In this document: piece by piece, positions 17,566 through 27,372 of the stretch | Layout: each line of letters starts with the position of its first letter | Position numbering within the stretch: the first letter of the stretch is position 1 | NCBI RefSeq assembly: GCF_003985125.1 | Contig: NZ_ML133573.1 | Location: 1 to 64,000 of the forward strand | Source: Rhizobium phaseoli | GTDB taxonomy: Bacteria > Pseudomonadota > Alphaproteobacteria > Rhizobiales > Rhizobiaceae | Direction of reading: 5' to 3' | DNA length: 64,000 nucleotides | The notes under the pieces: generated by a model | What the model saw: the letters and a program-made list of their open reading frames with translations, nothing else | The model's database searches: none | Told to the model about the DNA's origin: nothing | Translations under genes and position numbers: made by a program

Positions 17566-19104
17566 ATGGACAATACCATCCTCGAAATGCGGAGCATCAC
17601 CAAGACGTTCCCGGGCGTCAAGGCGCTGGAGAACGTGAACCTCAAGGTTCGCAAGGGTGAAATTCACGCATTGGTCGGCGAAAACGGGGCCGGCAAATCG
17701 ACCCTGATGAAAGTCCTATCGGGCGTCTATCCCACCGGAAGTTATGAAGGCGACATCGTCTATGAAGGCGAGACGCGCAACTTCAGGGTCCTGAAGGACT
17801 CCGAAGAGATCGGCATCGTCATCATTCACCAGGAACTGGCGCTGGTGCCGCTGCTGTCGATTGGCGAAAACATCTTCCTCGGCAACGAAAATGCCAAGAG
17901 CGGCGTCATCAGCTGGGACGAGACGTTCAACCGCACCAAGCAGCTGCTCAAGAAAGTGGGCCTGTCGGAATCTCCGAACACGCTGGTCACCGACATCGGC
18001 GTCGGCAAGCAGCAGCTCGTCGAGATCGCCAAGGCGCTGTCGAAGAGCGTCAAGCTGCTCATCCTCGACGAACCCACCGCTTCGCTCAACGAAAGCGATT
18101 CCGACGCGCTGCTCAATCTGCTGATGGAATTCCGCAACCAGGGCATCACGTCGATCATCATCTCGCACAAGCTGAACGAGATCCGCAAGGTCGCCGACCA
18201 GATCACCGTGCTGCGTGACGGCATGACGGTCAAGACACTCGACTGTCATGCGGACGAGATCAGCGAAGACATCATCATCCGCAACATGGTCGGCCGCGAT
18301 CTCGAGGATCGCTACCCCCCGCGTTCGGTGCCGATCGGCGAAACCATTCTCGAAGTGAAGAACTGGAACGCCTATCATCAGCAGCACCGCGACCGTCAGG
18401 TCCTGCACAATATCAACGTCACCGTCCGCAAGGGCGAAGTCGTCGGCATCGCCGGCCTGATGGGGGCAGGGCGCACCGAATTCGCCATGAGCCTGTTCGG
18501 CAAGTCCTATGGCCACAAGGTGTCGGGCGAAGTGCTGATGCACGGCAAGCATGTCGATGTCAGCACCGTGCGCAGGGCGATCGACGCGGGTCTTGCCTAT
18601 GTCACCGAAGACCGCAAGCAGCTCGGCCTGGTGCTCAACGATACGATCCTGCACAATACGACGCTCGTCAATCTGAAGGCGGTGTCGAGTGCGTCGGTCA
18701 TCGACAGCGTCAAGGAATCGCGGGTAGCGACCGATTATCGCTCGAAGCTGCGCATCCGCTCCTCCAGCATCTTCCAGGAAACAGTCAACCTGTCCGGCGG
18801 CAACCAGCAGAAGGTGGTGCTGTCGAAGTGGCTGTTCTCCAATCCCGATGTTTTGATCCTTGACGAGCCGACACGCGGCATCGACGTTGGCGCAAAATAC
18901 GAAATCTATACTATCATCAACCAGCTCGCGGCAGACGGCAAAGCCGTTCTGATGATCTCGTCGGAAATGCCGGAACTGCTCGGCACGTGCGACCGCATCT
19001 ACGTCATGAATGAAGGACGGATCGTTGCGGAACTGCCGAAGGGAGAAGCGAGCCAGGAAACCATCATGCGCGCCATCATGCGCTCAGGAGAGAAGAAACA
19101 ATGA
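17566..19104 (+). CDS. gguA: Multiple-sugar ABC transporter ATPase GguA
   Basis: This CUT2-type double ATPase has 512 residues. The N-terminal domain has a full Walker A (GENGAGKST), a degenerate signature region ([14 protein letters not shown]) and Walker B ([11 protein letters not shown]). The C-terminal domain has a divergent P loop (GLMGAGRTE) but a consensus signature ([15 protein letters not shown]) and Walker B ([11 protein letters not shown]). This asymmetry is usual in the family. It powers import of sugars delivered by ChvE through GguB. The ATG at 17566 is used, since the preceding in-frame TTG at 17560 has no better ribosome site. Its last four bases overlap the gguB start (ATGA), so the two are translationally coupled. 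Confidence 0.94.
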   Translation: MDNTILEMRSITKTFPGVKALENVNLKVRKGEIHALVGENGAGKSTLMKVLSGVYPTGSYEGDIVYEGETRNFRVLKDSEEIGIVIIHQELALVPLLSIGENIFLGNENAKSGVISWDETFNRTKQLLKKVGLSESPNTLVTDIGVGKQQLVEIAKALSKSVKLLILDEPTASLNESDSDALLNLLMEFRNQGITSIIISHKLNEIRKVADQITVLRDGMTVKTLDCHADEISEDIIIRNMVGRDLEDRYPPRSVPIGETILEVKNWNAYHQQHRDRQVLHNINVTVRKGEVVGIAGLMGAGRTEFAMSLFGKSYGHKVSGEVLMHGKHVDVSTVRRAIDAGLAYVTEDRKQLGLVLNDTILHNTTLVNLKAVSSASVIDSVKESRVATDYRSKLRIRSSSIFQETVNLSGGNQQKVVLSKWLFSNPDVLILDEPTRGIDVGAKYEIYTIINQLAADGKAVLMISSEMPELLGTCDRIYVMNEGRIVAELPKGEASQETIMRAIMRSGEKKQ

Positions 19105-20312
19105 CGCCGATCAATCAACCCATCACTGAGCAGGGGCGTGTCGTCTCCATCGGCGACTATGTTCGCGGCAACATCCGGGAATACGGCATGTTCATCGCGT
19201 TGATCGCGATCATGGTGTTCTTCCAGATTTCGACCGGTGGCGTTCTCTTCCGGCCGCTCAACCTGACCAACATCATTCTGCAGAACTCGTTCATCGTCAT
19301 CATGGCGCTCGGCATGCTGCTGGTCATCGTCGCCGGCCATATCGATCTTTCGGTCGGCTCGGTCGTCGGCTTCATCGGCGCCATCGCCGGCGTGATGACG
19401 GTGCAGTGGCACATGAATTACGTGCTGGCGGGTGTCGTCTGTCTGGCTCTCGGCGCGCTGGTCGGCGGCCTGCAGGGCTATTTCGTCGCCTATCACAAGA
19501 TCCCGTCCTTCATCGTCACGCTCGCCGGCATGCTCGTCTTCCGCGGCCTGACGCTGTTCGTCATGACGGCATCGGGAACCGGCACCAGCATCGGTCCCTT
19601 TCCGCCGGAATTCCAGCTGATCAGCATCGGCTTCCTGCCGAACCTCATCGATACGGGAGCCATCAACTCGACCTCGATGATTCTGACCGTGATCGGCGCC
19701 GTTGCCCTCTTCTACATGGCATGGCGCAAGCGGCTCTCCAATGAGAAGCATGGCAATGATGTCGAGCCGATGGGCTTCTTCCTTGCCCAGAACATTATTG
19801 TCGCGCTCGCCATTTTCGGGCTCGGTTGGCAGCTGTCGAACTATCGCGGCTTCCCGAACGTGCTTGTCGTCATGCTCATCCTGGTTGCTGCCTATGCGTT
19901 TATTACGCGCCGCACGACGATCGGCCGGCGCATCTATGCCATGGGCGGCAATGAGAAGGCGACCAAGCTTTCCGGTATCAACACCGAGCGGCTGACCTTC
20001 CTGACCTTCGCCAATATGGGCCTGCTCGCCGGTCTCGCCGGGCTGATCGTGGCGCTGCGCCTCAACTCGGCGACGGCCAAGGGCGGCTTCGGCCTCGAGC
20101 TCGACGTCATCGCCGCCTGCTTCATCGGCGGCGCGTCGGCCCAGGGCGGCGTCGGCAAGGTGACGGGTGCGGTCATCGGCGCGTTGATCATGGGCATCAT
20201 GAACAACGGCATGTCGATCCACGGTCTCGGCACCGACTCGCAGCAGATGGTCAAGGGTGCGGTGCTTCTGGCTGCCGTGTTCTTCGACGTCTACAACAAG
20301 AACAAGGGCTGA
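19101..20312 (+). CDS. gguB: Multiple-sugar ABC transporter permease GguB
   Basis: This 403-residue CUT2 permease has about ten membrane spans. Landmarks are [35 protein letters not shown], and the ATPase-contact loop [19 protein letters not shown]. The start overlaps the gguA stop by four bases. Together with GguA and ChvE it forms the importer for arabinose, galactose and related sugars. Confidence 0.94.
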   Translation: MTPINQPITEQGRVVSIGDYVRGNIREYGMFIALIAIMVFFQISTGGVLFRPLNLTNIILQNSFIVIMALGMLLVIVAGHIDLSVGSVVGFIGAIAGVMTVQWHMNYVLAGVVCLALGALVGGLQGYFVAYHKIPSFIVTLAGMLVFRGLTLFVMTASGTGTSIGPFPPEFQLISIGFLPNLIDTGAINSTSMILTVIGAVALFYMAWRKRLSNEKHGNDVEPMGFFLAQNIIVALAIFGLGWQLSNYRGFPNVLVVMLILVAAYAFITRRTTIGRRIYAMGGNEKATKLSGINTERLTFLTFANMGLLAGLAGLIVALRLNSATAKGGFGLELDVIAACFIGGASAQGGVGKVTGAVIGALIMGIMNNGMSIHGLGTDSQQMVKGAVLLAAVFFDVYNKNKG

Positions 20313-20358
20313 GCGCTCAAGCGCAGCCCCGGCATTCGCAGTCATATGAATGATGGAT

Positions 20359-20380
20359 TCCGGCTCCTGATGGAGCCGGA
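20359..20380 (+). promoter_or_regulatory. Hairpin between gguB and gguC
   Basis: A perfect 9-bp stem TCCGGCTCC-tgat-GGAGCCGGA lies 47 bases after the gguB stop, with a short T run (ctttttc) about ten bases further on. It could be a partial terminator or processing site separating transport genes from catabolic genes. Confidence 0.6.
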
Positions 20381-20428
20381 CGGGCGGAGCTTTTTCTGAA
20401 GCTCGCCGGAACGAGAAGGATCGAAGTC

Positions 20429-21424
20429 GTGCTTATTTCCCAGATCAAGGGTGCCAACGGAGAGATTGTCGTCGCCGTGCGCGAGCCGGGCGGCGCAGCC
20501 AGGTCGGTCAACAACGCCGGCAGCGTCTATGCGCTGGCGATGGAAGCCGCCGACGGCGGCAAGTCGCTTGCCGCCGTCATCGAGGCGCATGGCTACGGCG
20601 AAACCGTCGATCTCGAAAAGGCTTATGCGGACGGCCGCTTCCTGCCGCCGATCACCCATCCGGACGCTGCCCACCTGCATCTGACCGGCACCGGCCTGAC
20701 GCATCTCGGCTCCGCCGCCACTCGCGATTCGATGCACAAGAAAACCAGCGAGGCGGCCGAGGAAACGCTGACCGACTCGATGAAGATGTTCAAGATGGGC
20801 CTCGAGAACGGCAAGCCGAAAGCCGGCGAAAAGGGCGTGCAGCCGGAATGGTTCTACAAGGGCAACGGCTATGGTGCGGCAGCGCCGGGCGCGCCGCTCG
20901 TCTCGCCCTCCTTCGCGCTCGACGGTGGCGAAGAGCCTGAAATGGCCGGCATCTACGTCATCGCCAAAGACGGAACGCCGTTCCGCATCGGCTTTGCCCT
21001 GTCGAACGAGTTTTCGGACCACGTGACCGAACGGATGAACTACCTCTATCTGGCCCACTCGAAACTGCGCCCTGCCGCCTATGGCCCGGAAATCCGCATC
21101 GGCGCCGCCCCCGACGATATCCGCGGCACATCGCGCATCAAGCGCGGCGACAAGGTGATCTTCGAAAAGCCGTTCCTGTCGGGGGAGGCGAACATGTCGC
21201 ACACCTTCGCCAATCTGGAATACCACCATTTCAAATACGGACTCTTCCGTGTTCCGGGCGATGTGCATGTCCATATGTTCGGCACGGCGACCCTTTCCTT
21301 CGCCGACGGCGTCAAGACCGAAGAGGGGGACGTCTTCGAGATCGAAGTCGCCGAATTCGGCCTGCCGCTGCGCAACCCGCTGAAGGTGGCCGCCGAGGAA
21401 GAGATTTCCGTCAAGCAGCTCTGA
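20429..21424 (+). CDS. gguC: AraD1/GguC family protein (fumarylacetoacetate-hydrolase fold)
   Basis: This 331-residue protein is GguC-like, in the FAH-fold family often named AraD1. It has the metal-site region EPEMAGIYVIAKDGTPFRIG and the C-terminal VHMFGTATLSF and EDGDVFEIE-type strands typical of FAH hydrolases/dehydratases. Between a pentose importer and the semialdehyde dehydrogenase and L-arabinonate dehydratase genes, the open step is conversion of 2-keto-3-deoxy-L-arabonate to alpha-ketoglutarate semialdehyde. This protein is the natural candidate, since no DHDPS-type dehydratase gene is present here. That assignment is inferred. The GTG at 20429 follows GAAGGA. Confidence 0.85.
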   Translation: MLISQIKGANGEIVVAVREPGGAARSVNNAGSVYALAMEAADGGKSLAAVIEAHGYGETVDLEKAYADGRFLPPITHPDAAHLHLTGTGLTHLGSAATRDSMHKKTSEAAEETLTDSMKMFKMGLENGKPKAGEKGVQPEWFYKGNGYGAAAPGAPLVSPSFALDGGEEPEMAGIYVIAKDGTPFRIGFALSNEFSDHVTERMNYLYLAHSKLRPAAYGPEIRIGAAPDDIRGTSRIKRGDKVIFEKPFLSGEANMSHTFANLEYHHFKYGLFRVPGDVHVHMFGTATLSFADGVKTEEGDVFEIEVAEFGLPLRNPLKVAAEEEISVKQL

Positions 21425-21492
21425 TTTTCGAGGCCTGGCTGCGTCCGCGACCGGGCCGTGTTTGTAAACGGTAAAGGAGGCTTGTTCAGCCC

Positions 21493-22926
21493 ATGACCAT
21501 TTATCAAAACCTGATCGCCGGCGAATGGGTCGGCACGAACGCGACGAAGAACATCAATCCGTCCGATACGAACGAAGTCGTCGGCCTCTATGCCGACGGC
21601 AGCGCCGAAGACACCAAAAACGCCATCGCCGCCGCCAAGGCTGCCTTCCCGGCCTGGTCGCGCTCGGGCATCTGGGAACGCCACGTCATCCTGAAGAAGA
21701 CCGGCGACGAGATCATGGCGCGCAAGGACGAGCTCGGCGCGCTGCTCGCCCGCGAGGAGGGCAAGACCCTGCCGGAAGCCACCGGCGAAGTCATCCGCGC
21801 TTCGCAGATCTTCGAATTCTTCGCAGGCGAAGCCCTGCGGCTTGCCGGCGAGGTCATCCCGTCGGTTCGCCCGAACATCGGCGTCGAGATCACCCGTGAG
21901 GCGCTCGGCGTCATCGGCATCATCACGCCCTGGAACTTCCCGATCGCCATTCCCGCCTGGAAGATCGCGCCGGCGCTCTGCTACGGCAACACCATCGTCT
22001 TCAAGCCGGCCGAACTGGTGCCGGCCTGCTCCTGGGCGATCGTCGACATCCTCAACAGGGCAGGGCTGCCGAAGGGCGTTCTGAACCTCGTCATGGGCAA
22101 GGGCTCGGTCGTCGGTCAGGCGATGCTGGAAAGCTCCGATGTTGCCGGCATCACCTTCACCGGCTCCACCGGCACCGGCCGGCGCGTCGCCGCCGCCTCC
22201 ATCGAGCATAACCGCAAGTTCCAGCTGGAGATGGGCGGCAAGAACCCGATGGTCGTGCTCGACGATGCCGATCTTTCCGTCGCTGTCGAAGCCGCCGCCA
22301 ATTCCGGCTTCTTCTCGACCGGCCAGCGCTGCACGGCTTCGTCGCGGCTGATTGTCACCGAAGGCATTCACGACAAGTTCGTCGCCGCATTGACCGAGAA
22401 GCTGAAGACGCTGGTGGTCGATAACGCGCTGAAGGCCGGCACCCATATCGGCCCGGTTGTCGACGAGCGGCAGCTGAAGACCGATACCGACTATATCGAG
22501 ATCGGCAAAAACGAGGGCGCCAAGCTCGCCTTCGGCGGCGAGGTGATCTCCCGCGAGACGCCCGGCTTCTACCTGCAGCCGACGCTGTTTACCGAAGCGA
22601 CCAACCAGATGCGGATTTCCCGCGAAGAGATCTTCGGACCCGTCGTCTCGGTGATCCGGGTCAAGGATTACGACGAGGCGCTGGCCACCGCCAACGACAC
22701 GCCGTTCGGCCTTTCGGCCGGTATTGCCACGACCAGCCTGAAGCATGCGACGCATTTCAAGCGCAATGCCGAGGCCGGCATGGTCATGGTCAACCTGCCG
22801 ACGGCAGGCGTCGACTTCCATGTGCCGTTCGGCGGCCGCAAGGGTTCGTCCTACGGTCCGCGCGAGCAGGGCAAGTATGCCAGCGAATTCTTTACCGTGG
22901 TCAAGACGGCCTACACGCTGGCTTGA
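21493..22926 (+). CDS. Alpha-ketoglutarate semialdehyde dehydrogenase
   Basis: This NAD(P)-dependent aldehyde dehydrogenase of 477 residues probably oxidises 2,5-dioxopentanoate to 2-oxoglutarate, the last step of the non-phosphorylating pentose pathway. The catalytic cysteine is C280 (TGQRCTASS), the general base E246 (QLEMGGKNP), and the cofactor segment is ITPWNFPIAIPAWK with FTGSTGTGR. The ATG follows AAAGGAGG. Neighbours on both sides belong to the same pathway, on the same strand with 60-70 base gaps, so this is one transcription unit. Other aldehydes are accepted by relatives; context is the main reason for the specific name. Confidence 0.9.
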   Translation: MTIYQNLIAGEWVGTNATKNINPSDTNEVVGLYADGSAEDTKNAIAAAKAAFPAWSRSGIWERHVILKKTGDEIMARKDELGALLAREEGKTLPEATGEVIRASQIFEFFAGEALRLAGEVIPSVRPNIGVEITREALGVIGIITPWNFPIAIPAWKIAPALCYGNTIVFKPAELVPACSWAIVDILNRAGLPKGVLNLVMGKGSVVGQAMLESSDVAGITFTGSTGTGRRVAAASIEHNRKFQLEMGGKNPMVVLDDADLSVAVEAAANSGFFSTGQRCTASSRLIVTEGIHDKFVAALTEKLKTLVVDNALKAGTHIGPVVDERQLKTDTDYIEIGKNEGAKLAFGGEVISRETPGFYLQPTLFTEATNQMRISREEIFGPVVSVIRVKDYDEALATANDTPFGLSAGIATTSLKHATHFKRNAEAGMVMVNLPTAGVDFHVPFGGRKGSSYGPREQGKYASEFFTVVKTAYTLA

Positions 22927-22988
22927 GATATAGCCGATGACCCGGGCCGTACGAGGCGGCCCGGCAATTCACCTTAAGGACAGAGAAA

Positions 22989-24728
22989 ATGAAAAAGAAA
23001 GCGGAATGGCCGCGCAGGCTGAGGTCGCAGGAATGGTATGGCGGCACGAGCCGCGACGTGATCTATCACCGCGGCTGGCTTAAGAACCAGGGATACCCGC
23101 ACGACCTGTTCGACGGACGGCCGGTGATCGGCATCCTCAACACCTGGTCGGACATGACCCCGTGCAACGGTCATCTCAGGGAACTCGCCGAGAAGGTAAA
23201 GGCGGGTGTCTGGGAGGCCGGCGGCTTCCCGCTCGAGGTGCCGGTATTCTCGGCCTCCGAAAACACCTTCCGCCCGACCGCGATGATGTACCGCAACCTC
23301 GCCGCACTCGCGGTGGAAGAGGCGATCCGCGGCCAGCCGATGGACGGCTGCGTGCTGCTCGTCGGCTGCGACAAGACCACGCCGTCGCTGCTCATGGGTG
23401 CCGCCTCCTGCGATCTGCCGTCGATCGTCGTTACCGGCGGGCCGATGCTGAACGGTTATTTCCGCGGTGAGCGCGTCGGTTCCGGCACGCATCTGTGGAA
23501 GTTCTCCGAAATGGTGAAGGCCGGCGAAATGACGCAAGCCGAGTTCCTCGAAGCGGAAGCCTCGATGAGCCGCTCGTCGGGCACCTGCAACACGATGGGC
23601 ACCGCCTCGACGATGGCGTCGATGGCCGAAGCACTCGGCATGGCGCTGTCGGGCAATGCCGCGATCCCCGGCGTCGATTCCCGCCGCAAGGTCATGGCGC
23701 AGCTCACCGGCCGCCGCATCGTGCAGATGGTTAAGGACGATCTGAAGCCTTCCGAGATCATGACGAAGCAGGCTTTCGAGAACGCCATCCGCACCAATGC
23801 GGCGATCGGCGGATCGACCAATGCCGTCATCCACCTTCTCGCCATCGCCGGCCGCGTCGGCATCGATCTTTCGCTCGACGATTGGGACCGGTGTGGTCGC
23901 GACGTCCCGACGATCGTCAACCTGATGCCGTCGGGCAAGTACCTGATGGAAGAGTTCTTCTATGCCGGTGGTCTGCCTGTGGTGCTGAAGCGCCTCGGCG
24001 AGGCCGGCCTCCTGCACAAGGACGCGTTGACGGTCTCCGGCGAAACCGTCTGGGACGAAGTCAAGGACGTCGTCAACTGGAACGAAGACGTCATCCTGCC
24101 CGCCGAAAAGGCGCTGACCTCGTCGGGCGGCATCGTCGTGCTGCGCGGCAATCTCGCGCCGAAGGGCGCGGTGCTGAAGCCTTCGGCCGCCTCGCCGCAT
24201 CTCCTGGTGCACAAGGGCAGGGCAGTCGTGTTCGAGGATATCGACGACTACAAGGCCAAGATCAACGACGACAATCTCGACATCGACGAAAACTGCGTCA
24301 TGGTCATGAAGAACTGTGGGCCGAAGGGCTATCCCGGCATGGCCGAAGTCGGCAACATGGGACTGCCGCCGAAGGTGCTGAAGAAGGGCATCCTCGACAT
24401 GGTGCGCATTTCCGACGCCCGCATGTCCGGTACGGCCTATGGTACCGTCGTGCTGCACACCTCGCCGGAAGCGGCGGTCGGCGGCCCGCTCGCGGTCGTG
24501 AAGACCGGCGACATGATCGAGCTCGACGTGCCGAACCGTCGCCTGCATCTCGACATTTCCGACGAGGAACTGGCGCGGCGGCTTGCCGAATGGCAGCCGA
24601 ACCACGATCTGCCGACGTCGGGCTACGCCTACCTGCACCAGCAGCACGTCGAAGGCGCCGACACCGGCGCCGACCTCGACTTCCTCAAGGGATGTCGCGG
24701 AAACGCAGTCGGCAAGGACAGCCACTGA
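22989..24728 (+). CDS. L-Arabinonate dehydratase (IlvD/Edd family)
   Basis: This [2Fe-2S], Mg-dependent dehydratase of 579 residues removes water from L-arabinonate to give 2-keto-3-deoxy-L-arabonate. Cluster ligands are C59 (DMTPCNGH), C127 (LVGCDKTTPS) and C200 (SSGTCNTMG), and the active-site serine is S480 (RISDARMSGTAYG). These positions agree with those I recall for the structurally studied L-arabinonate dehydratase of R. leguminosarum, which makes the assignment firm. Related pentonates such as D-fuconate and D-galactonate are also substrates of that enzyme. It is last in the sugar cluster and is followed by a strong terminator. Confidence 0.94.
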   Translation: MKKKAEWPRRLRSQEWYGGTSRDVIYHRGWLKNQGYPHDLFDGRPVIGILNTWSDMTPCNGHLRELAEKVKAGVWEAGGFPLEVPVFSASENTFRPTAMMYRNLAALAVEEAIRGQPMDGCVLLVGCDKTTPSLLMGAASCDLPSIVVTGGPMLNGYFRGERVGSGTHLWKFSEMVKAGEMTQAEFLEAEASMSRSSGTCNTMGTASTMASMAEALGMALSGNAAIPGVDSRRKVMAQLTGRRIVQMVKDDLKPSEIMTKQAFENAIRTNAAIGGSTNAVIHLLAIAGRVGIDLSLDDWDRCGRDVPTIVNLMPSGKYLMEEFFYAGGLPVVLKRLGEAGLLHKDALTVSGETVWDEVKDVVNWNEDVILPAEKALTSSGGIVVLRGNLAPKGAVLKPSAASPHLLVHKGRAVVFEDIDDYKAKINDDNLDIDENCVMVMKNCGPKGYPGMAEVGNMGLPPKVLKKGILDMVRISDARMSGTAYGTVVLHTSPEAAVGGPLAVVKTGDMIELDVPNRRLHLDISDEELARRLAEWQPNHDLPTSGYAYLHQQHVEGADTGADLDFLKGCRGNAVGKDSH

Positions 24729-24748
24729 CAAGGCGAACTTTGAAATTG

Positions 24749-24771
24749 AAGGCGGGGCATTGCCCCGCCTT
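24749..24771 (+). terminator. Rho-independent terminator closing the arabinose cluster
   Basis: A 10-bp perfect stem AAGGCGGGGC-att-GCCCCGCCTT is followed by cttctttt, 20 bases after the dehydratase stop. Confidence 0.9.
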
Positions 24772-24811
24772 CTTCTTTTGAGCTTGAACGATGGGGAATG
24801 GCTATATATTT

Positions 24812-24825
24812 TGTATATGTGTACA
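24812..24825. promoter_or_regulatory. Candidate autoregulatory site of the toxin-antitoxin operon
   Basis: TGTA-tatgtg-TACA is a short dyad in a TATATATTTTGTATAT stretch directly upstream of the antitoxin ribosome site. Phd-type antitoxins usually bind dyads overlapping their own promoter. The site is short, so support is modest. Confidence 0.4.
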
Positions 24826-24837
24826 GGAGATATGGCC

Positions 24838-25080
24838 ATGAATAAGACGGTCGGCGCAGCCGAGTTCAAGGCGAAATGCCTGAACCTTATCGACCAAATG
24901 CAGAACGACGACGAAGCCATCGTGATCACTAAGCGTGGCAGGCCGGTTGCCGTTCTTTCACCGGCACGCGATCCGAACCAGCCGAGGAGTATTATCGGTG
25001 CGATGAAGGGCAGCGTCCTGCGTTATGACGATCCGCTGTCCCCGGCCGCCGAGCCGGAGGATTGGGACGCCATCCGTTGA
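24838..25080 (+). CDS. Phd/YefM-family antitoxin
   Basis: This 80-residue antitoxin has the Phd/YefM DNA-binding start (MNKTVGAAEFKAKCLNLIDQ, VITKRGRPVAVLSP) and a polar C-terminal tail that would wrap around the toxin. The ATG at 24838 lies eight bases after GGAG; an ATG two codons earlier (24832) is too close to that site. Its stop overlaps the toxin start, and the PIN-domain gene follows at once, so the pair is a classical type II toxin-antitoxin operon. It lies just after the terminator of the arabinose cluster, a typical insertion point. Confidence 0.9.
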   Translation: MNKTVGAAEFKAKCLNLIDQMQNDDEAIVITKRGRPVAVLSPARDPNQPRSIIGAMKGSVLRYDDPLSPAAEPEDWDAIR

Positions 25081-25487
25081 TCGTCATCGATACCCATATC
25101 CTGGTCTGGGCGATGCAGGACGATCCACGCCTGGGGGCGCAGGCCCGGCGCGTCATTGATGAGATGACGGAGAAAAGCCGGATCCTGATTTCGGCGATTA
25201 CGCCTTGGGAAATCGCGATGCTTGTGCAGAAAGGACGTCTGGCGCTCGGCGATGATGTCGGGCGATGGATCGATAGTGCGCTGGCTCTGCCGGGGCTTGA
25301 CCTCGCACCGATTGAGCCTTCCATCGCCGTAGATAGCGTTAGATTGCCAGGTGCGTTTCATGCCGACCCCGCCGACCGCCTCATCGTCGCCACGGCTCGG
25401 CATCATCGCGTGCCGTTAATGACGGCCGATCAGGCGATCCTCGGCTATGGTGCGCGCGGCCATCTCCAGGTTCTCTCAGCAGATTGA
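25077..25487 (+). CDS. VapC-type PIN-domain toxin
   Basis: The PIN-domain ribonuclease of about 136 residues has the acidic active-site set D5 (VIDTHILVW), E45 (TPWEIAML), D97/D100 (FHADPADRLIVATA) and D118 (LMTADQAIL). VapC toxins cleave structured RNAs such as tRNA or rRNA when freed from antitoxin. TTG at 25077, overlapping the antitoxin stop, is taken as start because the conserved PIN strand begins there. A TTG at 25062 in the same frame would add five residues. A weak start codon coupled to antitoxin translation would keep toxin in deficit. Confidence 0.88.
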   Translation: MIVIDTHILVWAMQDDPRLGAQARRVIDEMTEKSRILISAITPWEIAMLVQKGRLALGDDVGRWIDSALALPGLDLAPIEPSIAVDSVRLPGAFHADPADRLIVATARHHRVPLMTADQAILGYGARGHLQVLSAD

Positions 25488-25593
25488 TTGCTGCCTGGAT
25501 GTGGAGTTTAACGTGCCGGAGCATGTCGAAAAGCCGGATGCGCCGATCGCCGGCTCCCCAGCCGATCACGGATTCACAGTAGGCCGATGTCAC

Positions 25594-26418
25594 TCAGTTC
25601 TGGCTCTGGCTTTGCATCTGTCCGCCGTTCTCGACCTTGACGGTCACCGAGAGTGTCTCACCCGGCGTGCCGATGCGCATGCCGGAGATCGGCGCGGCGT
25701 CGCGGTAGCAGAGGCCGGAGGCGACCCTGACGTAACGGGCATCCGGGCAGATCTCATTGGCCGGATCGAAGCCGACCCAGCCGAGGCCGGCAATATGGGC
25801 CTCGGCCCAGGCGTGGGTCGCCGCCTGTTCGATCTTTTCCTCCATCATCAGATAGCCGGAGACGTAACGGGCCGGGACCTGCAGGGCGCGGGCGGCGGAT
25901 ACGAAGATGTGCGCGTGATCCTGGCAGACGCCGCTCTTCTTCTCCAGCGCCTGTTCGGCCGTCGTCGCGGCATTGCTGGTGCCGGGCTTATAGTCGACCG
26001 TCTCATGGATTGCCGCCATCAGCGCATGCATGCGGGCAAGCGCGTTGTCGCCGCCGACGCTCTTGACGAGTTCCTTGATGAGCTTGCCGCCCTTGGTCAG
26101 CGGCGTCTCGCGCAGGAAGAGCCAAAGCGGGCAGAAGCCGGTGTGCGGGCCGGTGACGCCGTTATTGTCCACCGTCTCGACCTCGCCCTCTGCCAGGATG
26201 CGCGTCATGTGCTGCGCGCCCTCCAGCGAGACCAGATTGACGTGGTTGCCGTACTGGTCGTCATACTCCACCTCGGGCGTCGCGCCCTCGACGTTCAACG
26301 ACCATCCAAGCACCTTCTGGGCAGCGGTTGTCGGCGGCGTCAGCCTGAGGCGCTGCAGCGAGAACTGCGCCGGTTCGTCGTAGCGGTATTCGGTAAGGTG
26401 GCTGATCTTCAGTCTCAT
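25594..26418 (-). CDS. Transglutaminase-like cysteine protease family protein
   Basis: This 274-residue cytoplasmic protein has an N-terminal beta region (MRLKISHLTEYRYDEPAQFS) and a transglutaminase-like core with catalytic Cys165 (KSGVCQDHAH), His202 (THAWAEA) and Asp218 (GFDPANE). It is the third gene of a conserved set with an alpha-E protein and an ATP-grasp protein, leftward, with a 12-base gap to the upstream gene. In such clusters these proteins are thought to make or trim a peptide or amide product, but the substrate is unknown. No signal peptide is seen. Confidence 0.9.
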   Translation of the reverse strand: MRLKISHLTEYRYDEPAQFSLQRLRLTPPTTAAQKVLGWSLNVEGATPEVEYDDQYGNHVNLVSLEGAQHMTRILAEGEVETVDNNGVTGPHTGFCPLWLFLRETPLTKGGKLIKELVKSVGGDNALARMHALMAAIHETVDYKPGTSNAATTAEQALEKKSGVCQDHAHIFVSAARALQVPARYVSGYLMMEEKIEQAATHAWAEAHIAGLGWVGFDPANEICPDARYVRVASGLCYRDAAPISGMRIGTPGETLSVTVKVENGGQMQSQSQN

Positions 26419-26430
26419 GGTCTGATCCGC

Positions 26431-27372
26431 TTATACGTAGAACCGGTAGCCGTCGGAAATCTCCGCGCCGAGCTGGTTGTTGCGCGAGACGAAGTCTTCC
26501 AGGAATTCGTGCAGACCCTGATCCATGATGTCGCGGATCGCCCGCGTCTGCAGCGTAGTGCGGATGGCATCGGCCGTGTCGTGGGCAGGCAGCCGCGCCT
26601 CGTAATCCTGGGCGAGATAGCCAAGATTGCTGACGATCTTTTCATAGCAATAGGCAAGCGAACGCGGCATCTGGACGTTCAGCGTCAGGAAGTCGGCGAT
26701 ATTCATCGCCCGGTATTCGCCGTCATAGGCCCAGCTATAGGCGCGGTGGGCGGAGACCGAGCGCAGGATCGATTCCCACTGCACGTTGTCGAGCGAGGAG
26801 CCGACGGCCGAGACGGAAGGCAGCAGCACGTAATATTTCACGTCGAGGATGCGACTGGTATTATCAGCCCGCTCGATGAAGGTGCCGATGCGCGCAAAAT
26901 TATAAAGCTCGTTGCGCAGCGTCGAGCCATGGAAGGCGCCGCGGATGAGGCCGGCGCGACGCTTGATGACGTCGATCACCTCCGGCAGGTCGGCCGCTTT
27001 CACGCGTTTTTCGAGCAGGGCTTTCAGTTCGATCCAACATTCGTTGGTCGCTTCCCAGGTCTCCCGCGTCAGCGCGGTGCGCACCATGCGGGCGTTGTTG
27101 CGGCCGGACTCGATGCAGGACATGACGCTTGACGGGTTGGCGCGATCGCGCAGCAGATAGTCGATCGCTTCGGCGTTCGTCAGTTTCGTGCGGCTTTCGT
27201 CATAAGCCTCGCGCACGCCGGCACTTTGCAGCACGCCGTCCCAGTTGTCGTCGCCAGCGCTGCTGCGGGTGAGCGACATGCGCAGCCCGGCGTCGACCAG
27301 GCGGGCGATATTTTCGGCGCGCTCGATGTAACGGAACATCCAGTAGAGGCCGTTTGCGGTTCTTCCGAGCAT
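26431..27372 (-). CDS. Alpha-E domain protein (DUF403)
   Basis: This 313-residue all-helical protein begins MLGRTANGLYWMFRYIERAEN, the hallmark of the alpha-E (DUF403) family, and continues with the ERADNTSRILDVKYY region. Its start overlaps the stop of the ATP-grasp gene by one base (TGATG), so translation is coupled. It always travels with circularly permuted ATP-grasp and transglutaminase proteins. Its biochemical role is not established. Confidence 0.9.
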   Translation of the reverse strand: MLGRTANGLYWMFRYIERAENIARLVDAGLRMSLTRSSAGDDNWDGVLQSAGVREAYDESRTKLTNAEAIDYLLRDRANPSSVMSCIESGRNNARMVRTALTRETWEATNECWIELKALLEKRVKAADLPEVIDVIKRRAGLIRGAFHGSTLRNELYNFARIGTFIERADNTSRILDVKYYVLLPSVSAVGSSLDNVQWESILRSVSAHRAYSWAYDGEYRAMNIADFLTLNVQMPRSLAYCYEKIVSNLGYLAQDYEARLPAHDTADAIRTTLQTRAIRDIMDQGLHEFLEDFVSRNNQLGAEISDGYRFYV

